Below, piece by piece: positions 14,201-15,412 of a stretch of DNA of 15,412 bases. This stretch comes from an uncultured Prevotella sp. Lineage in GTDB: Bacteria > Bacteroidota > Bacteroidia > Bacteroidales > Bacteroidaceae. Under the pieces are notes generated by a model. The model was not told where the DNA came from. It worked only from the letters and a program-made list of their open reading frames with translations, and made no database searches. Location: contig CABQKA010000016.1 of NCBI GenBank assembly GCA_902464615.1, positions 1 through 15,412 of the forward strand, in the 5' to 3' direction. Position 1 is the first letter of the stretch. Each line of letters opens with the position of its first letter. The translations under genes and the position numbers were made by a program.

Positions 14201-14987
14201 CCATGAGCTTTTTGTACTCATCCAAAGCAGTAACCTGTGCCTCGATGGCAGCTTCGTTCTCGCTGATCTTCTGATTGGCTGCAGCCAAGTCTGCAGACAG
14301 CGTGTTATACTGCTCGGTCAGCGTGTTCACAGACGTCTGCAGCTTGCCCAGCGTCTCGGCCAGCGTACCGGTCTGACCCGTGAGCAGTGCCTGCAGTTCA
14401 GCGATGGCCTCTTTGTTCTCGTTAGCCAGCTGCAGGGCGGCGTTGGCCGTCTCGTTGGCTGTCGTGGCCAGCGTCATGGCATCTTCTGCCTTAGCCTTGG
14501 CCTCGTCGATAGCCGTGCTCAACTGTGCATCGGCTGCAATGAGCGCATCGATTTTCTCGTTCTGGTCTGCAAATTGCTGCTCGCAGCTGCTCTTGCAAGC
14601 GTCGAGTGCAGCCTGCAGCTCTTCTTTGGCAGTGTTCACCAACTGCTGGGCAGCAGCCAGCGTGGCGGCGTCGCCCTCGTTGATGGCCTGCGTCAGCTGT
14701 TCGCGCAGCGTTTCATCGGCCTGCGCGTAGGCAATGCGGATAGCCTCGTCGGCATCCTGATAAGCCTGCTGCAAAGCCTCATCGGCCGCCTGCAAGTTGG
14801 AGATTTCACCCTCAACGGCAGCCATCTTCTCGTCGATGAGCGCTGAGAGCTCCTGCTTAGCGGCATCGAGATCGTTCCGCACGCCCTGGATGTCATCATC
14901 GTAGTCCGAGCAGGAAACGAACGTGCTGGCCGGAGCCACAATCAAGGATCCGAACAGCAACGCGTTGATAAATGTGCTTTTTCTCAT
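11268..14987 (-). CDS. Large coiled-coil surface lipoprotein, likely phase-variable
   Basis: 1239 aa. The lipoprotein signal is residues 1-26 with FVSC (lipidated C26) followed by the acidic SDYDDD, which resembles the Bacteroidota surface-export signal. Residues about 30-375 are almost entirely alpha-helical coiled coil, rich in Ala, Glu, Gln and Leu (LAAANQKISENEAAIEA, then VDELSTKVEDI), with a lone cysteine pair at 131 and 135. From about 385 (KPELYVDGVEATEYGYMPYD) the protein becomes beta-rich through several probable Ig-like modules to the C-terminus. Similar coiled-coil lipoproteins in gut Bacteroidales are annotated with a PL29-type N-terminal domain or as S-layer-like proteins; no lyase active site is recognisable here. 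The gene starts 17 bp after the AraC stop, so the two are co-transcribed. A rod carrying a globular tip on the outer membrane is my inference. Confidence 0.88.
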   Translation of the reverse strand: MRKSTFINALLFGSLIVAPASTFVSCSDYDDDIQGVRNDLDAAKQELSALIDEKMAAVEGEISNLQAADEALQQAYQDADEAIRIAYAQADETLREQLTQAINEGDAATLAAAQQLVNTAKEELQAALDACKSSCEQQFADQNEKIDALIAADAQLSTAIDEAKAKAEDAMTLATTANETANAALQLANENKEAIAELQALLTGQTGTLAETLGKLQTSVNTLTEQYNTLSADLAAANQKISENEAAIEAQVTALDEYKKLMEQNLANMSQDAQAKYEENKAAIEKAQQDLAALQEALTTQRTELEKLISDEVGKVQDQVDELSTKVEDIQASHDLAIQNLQTDVARLQDELVSTQAELLMLKDQLNLEVNILNLLIGQELRSLVFKPELYVDGVEATEYGYMPYDAYTTWVSAQAVDNEAGHQCSFPANVLPGGPMVAKEYDPVVYLQYHMNPSSAQIDEDALSFVSRDAEFITRANESTAAPQVKEYKVENGMLTVGMTAKGGAVEAAGMNDAGGDAPIFALQAKVRRGEKGDTLITSDYAMMYTTKITPEAIAFNNNAHGGVACTGTTTQLTPELYKSLEDVMGAAPAFNVKFDDAKGVDLKDYLQIHYAWDTKTKKAVDHGAWAYGEEAHYGLSYKFDLVYYSVDGNETSDSKYAKLEDGVLTAHAVDASGNTTDTQDRTSIGREPLVRVTVVDGAGQVVLYGFLKFKVVEETDDKVIDPIVTDGGNVDVCNAKDYTINWSQVSALVLGKLNMSNEQFHDTYELVLAPGATTGNRLAQQFVYEGEGTPKDGAQFKELNPAEFAGNVEEYMETEQTRTSKFVWTLSDADQQAIYELVGHTKTIYIAYQPKAAHVSTNKAKVYIPLTITFNEKAAAGSITATKLLTYWQYGPTGDKAGMNVLEPTNGGNTKMWQNDVHQIWEGSKINVPAEYAAYAGNLRFYFRSSQFGSYTLTATDANGIPQASAIDKFNGNAYEPTAENEQKYALDATRGVYTNTKLYCGGQEIAAIDPVTGVITMNNNSSVLKQIVNEYPSFPKTSPEAFLNVGMYVFNDCDVVLPLTDDTKWFSEYLLRPINVVGNAGDNAFIDAEDNGSTLNLADVLDFSDWRTQQFKNEGYTNVWYYAFYGIQSVTVDVDNIMTNMNSADGSFRLLKNVAPEVSIEPHYGSFATLPNYNNARHGNASTWSAIRRMFGTITYHNNGNPIGEGNVLRLPIKVTYDWGTLTTSVDIPIKSTYQQ

Positions 14988-15004
14988 GCTGAAAAAAGAT
15001 TTTG

Positions 15005-15377
15005 TTAATAAACTGGATTGTTGTCAGAGTGAGTATTTACAGCCTCCAACGGCTGCAAAGGTATCATAGAGAGAATTGTCTGATATTGCTCCGCATATGC
15101 GCGCGGAAGAGCCGCTGTACCCGACGCGCGCACCAGGCGCGCAAGGCGCATCGGGCTTATCCCCAGCCGCTGGGTAAAGGCCTCATAGAAAACGCTTACG
15201 GACACATACCCACAGCGTGCGTGCAAACCCTTGACACGGGTTGCGCCGCCCTCCCGCAGAAACAGGCCCACAGCGTAACCTATACGGAAGTCATTGATCA
15301 GCGTGCGAAAATTCCGTCCGAAGCATGTGTTGATAGTGTTAGACAAGTATGTAGTATTGGTCCCCACTATTACACTG
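15005..15377 (-). CDS. AraC-family regulator, C-terminal part (split by inversion)
   Basis: From the repeat (SVIVGTN) the frame continues TTYLSNTINTCFGRNFRTLIND, completing the first helix-turn-helix, then FRIGYAVGLFLREGG and the second one, GYVSVSVFYEAFTQRLGISPMRLARLV. This is the AraC DNA-binding domain, with a 40-residue tail ending NNPVY. It lacks an N-terminus. To the right the frame stays open to the window edge but reads a Pro/Arg/Ala string (KARPPPAG) unlike AraC. The natural beginning is the fragment at 10250-10367 on the opposite strand, giving 155 aa in all. A weak GTG inside the repeat (15365-15367) could start a truncated product. It lies 17 bp upstream of the surface lipoprotein gene and probably activates it. 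Confidence 0.85.
15056..15063 (-). promoter_or_regulatory. Possible internal -7 box before the surface lipoprotein gene
   Basis: TACCTTTG on the - strand is a perfect TAnnTTTG match, inside the last codons of the AraC gene and about 70 bp before the lipoprotein start codon. No -33 TTTG is present, which would fit a promoter needing an activator such as the AraC protein. By chance alone several such boxes are expected in a window this long. Confidence 0.35.
15355..15377 (-). repeat. Right 23-bp inverted repeat (inversion site)
   Basis: The exact reverse complement of 10345-10367. On the - strand it encodes SVIVGTN in frame with the AraC C-terminal part. The outer flank (15378-15412) is GC-rich and unrelated to the outer flank of the left copy. 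Confidence 0.93.
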
Positions 15378-15412
15378 CCGGCCGGCGGCGGCCTTGCCTT
15401 GAATGGGAGTGG

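Larger units (their letters stand above)
10345..15377. other. Putative invertible DNA segment carrying a surface-protein operon
   Basis: Perfect 23-bp inverted repeats bound 4,987 bp. The segment holds, from right to left on the - strand, the AraC 3' part, a 1239-aa coiled-coil lipoprotein and a 164-aa lipoprotein with its terminator, then an opposite-facing terminator and structured non-coding DNA. Outside the left repeat are the promoter and the AraC 5' part. Inversion would join the two AraC parts in frame and place the whole operon behind the fixed promoter (ON). The orientation shown would be OFF. DNA inversions that phase-vary surface structures are well established in Bacteroidales. 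No recombinase gene lies in the window, so it would act in trans. Confidence 0.82.

Noticed and set aside
11187..14846. Two very long open frames on the + strand opposite the 1239-aa gene (515 and 654 codons).
   Set aside because: They mirror the codon pattern of the real gene, have no promoter or signal, and translate to Val/Leu/Arg-rich strings without any family resemblance. The - strand protein has a clear lipoprotein signal and coiled coil.
1..15412. CRISPR array, tRNA, rRNA, insertion sequence or recombinase gene.
   Set aside because: No regularly spaced direct repeats, no cloverleaf-like sequence, and no transposase or integrase motif on either strand.

Overview
The window comes from a Bacteroidales bacterium (phylum Bacteroidota) of fairly high GC. 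The signs are the TAnnTTTG-type -7 promoter boxes in front of most genes, a secreted GH89 glycosidase, PepSY-like periplasmic proteins, acidic post-cysteine lipoprotein signals, a small Bacteroidales-type AraC regulator, and a large coiled-coil lipoprotein of a kind common on the surface of gut Bacteroidales. The genus cannot be fixed from the sequence alone.

Layout. Positions 1-576 hold the terminator of a gene that lies to the left, followed by apparently non-coding DNA. At 577-2730 (-) is a secreted GH89 alpha-N-acetylglucosaminidase with its own promoter. At 2919-6091 (-) is a signalling module: a response regulator and histidine kinase overlapping by 4 bp, then two PepSY-like envelope proteins and a terminator. 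The promoters of the regulator and of the PepSY pair share an 11-bp tandem operator at identical spacing from the -7 box, so the two-component system probably controls both itself and the PepSY genes. At 6108-6575 (-) is nucleoside diphosphate kinase. At 6780-7265 (+) is a small YbjN-like secreted protein. A long inverted repeat follows, then a Zn/Cd/Pb P1B-type ATPase (7515-9569, +) and a Fur-family regulator (9653-10171, +), together probably a zinc/heavy-metal homeostasis pair.

The most notable region is 10250-15377. A promoter plus the first 39 codons of an AraC-family regulator lie at 10216-10367 (+). The rest of that gene lies about 5 kb away on the opposite strand (15354 down to 15005). 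Each half ends in the same perfect 23-bp sequence (10345-10367 and 15355-15377), in inverted orientation and in the same reading frame. Inverting the 4,987 bp between them would create an intact 155-aa AraC regulator. It would also put the promoter in front of an operon formed by that regulator, a 1239-aa coiled-coil surface lipoprotein 17 bp behind it, and a 164-aa lipoprotein. In the orientation shown the regulator is cut in its first helix-turn-helix and the locus looks OFF. The truncated transcript would end at a + strand terminator (10493-10535) inside the segment. I read this as a phase-variable surface-protein cassette switched by gene-splitting DNA inversion. No recombinase is encoded in the window, so one would have to act in trans.
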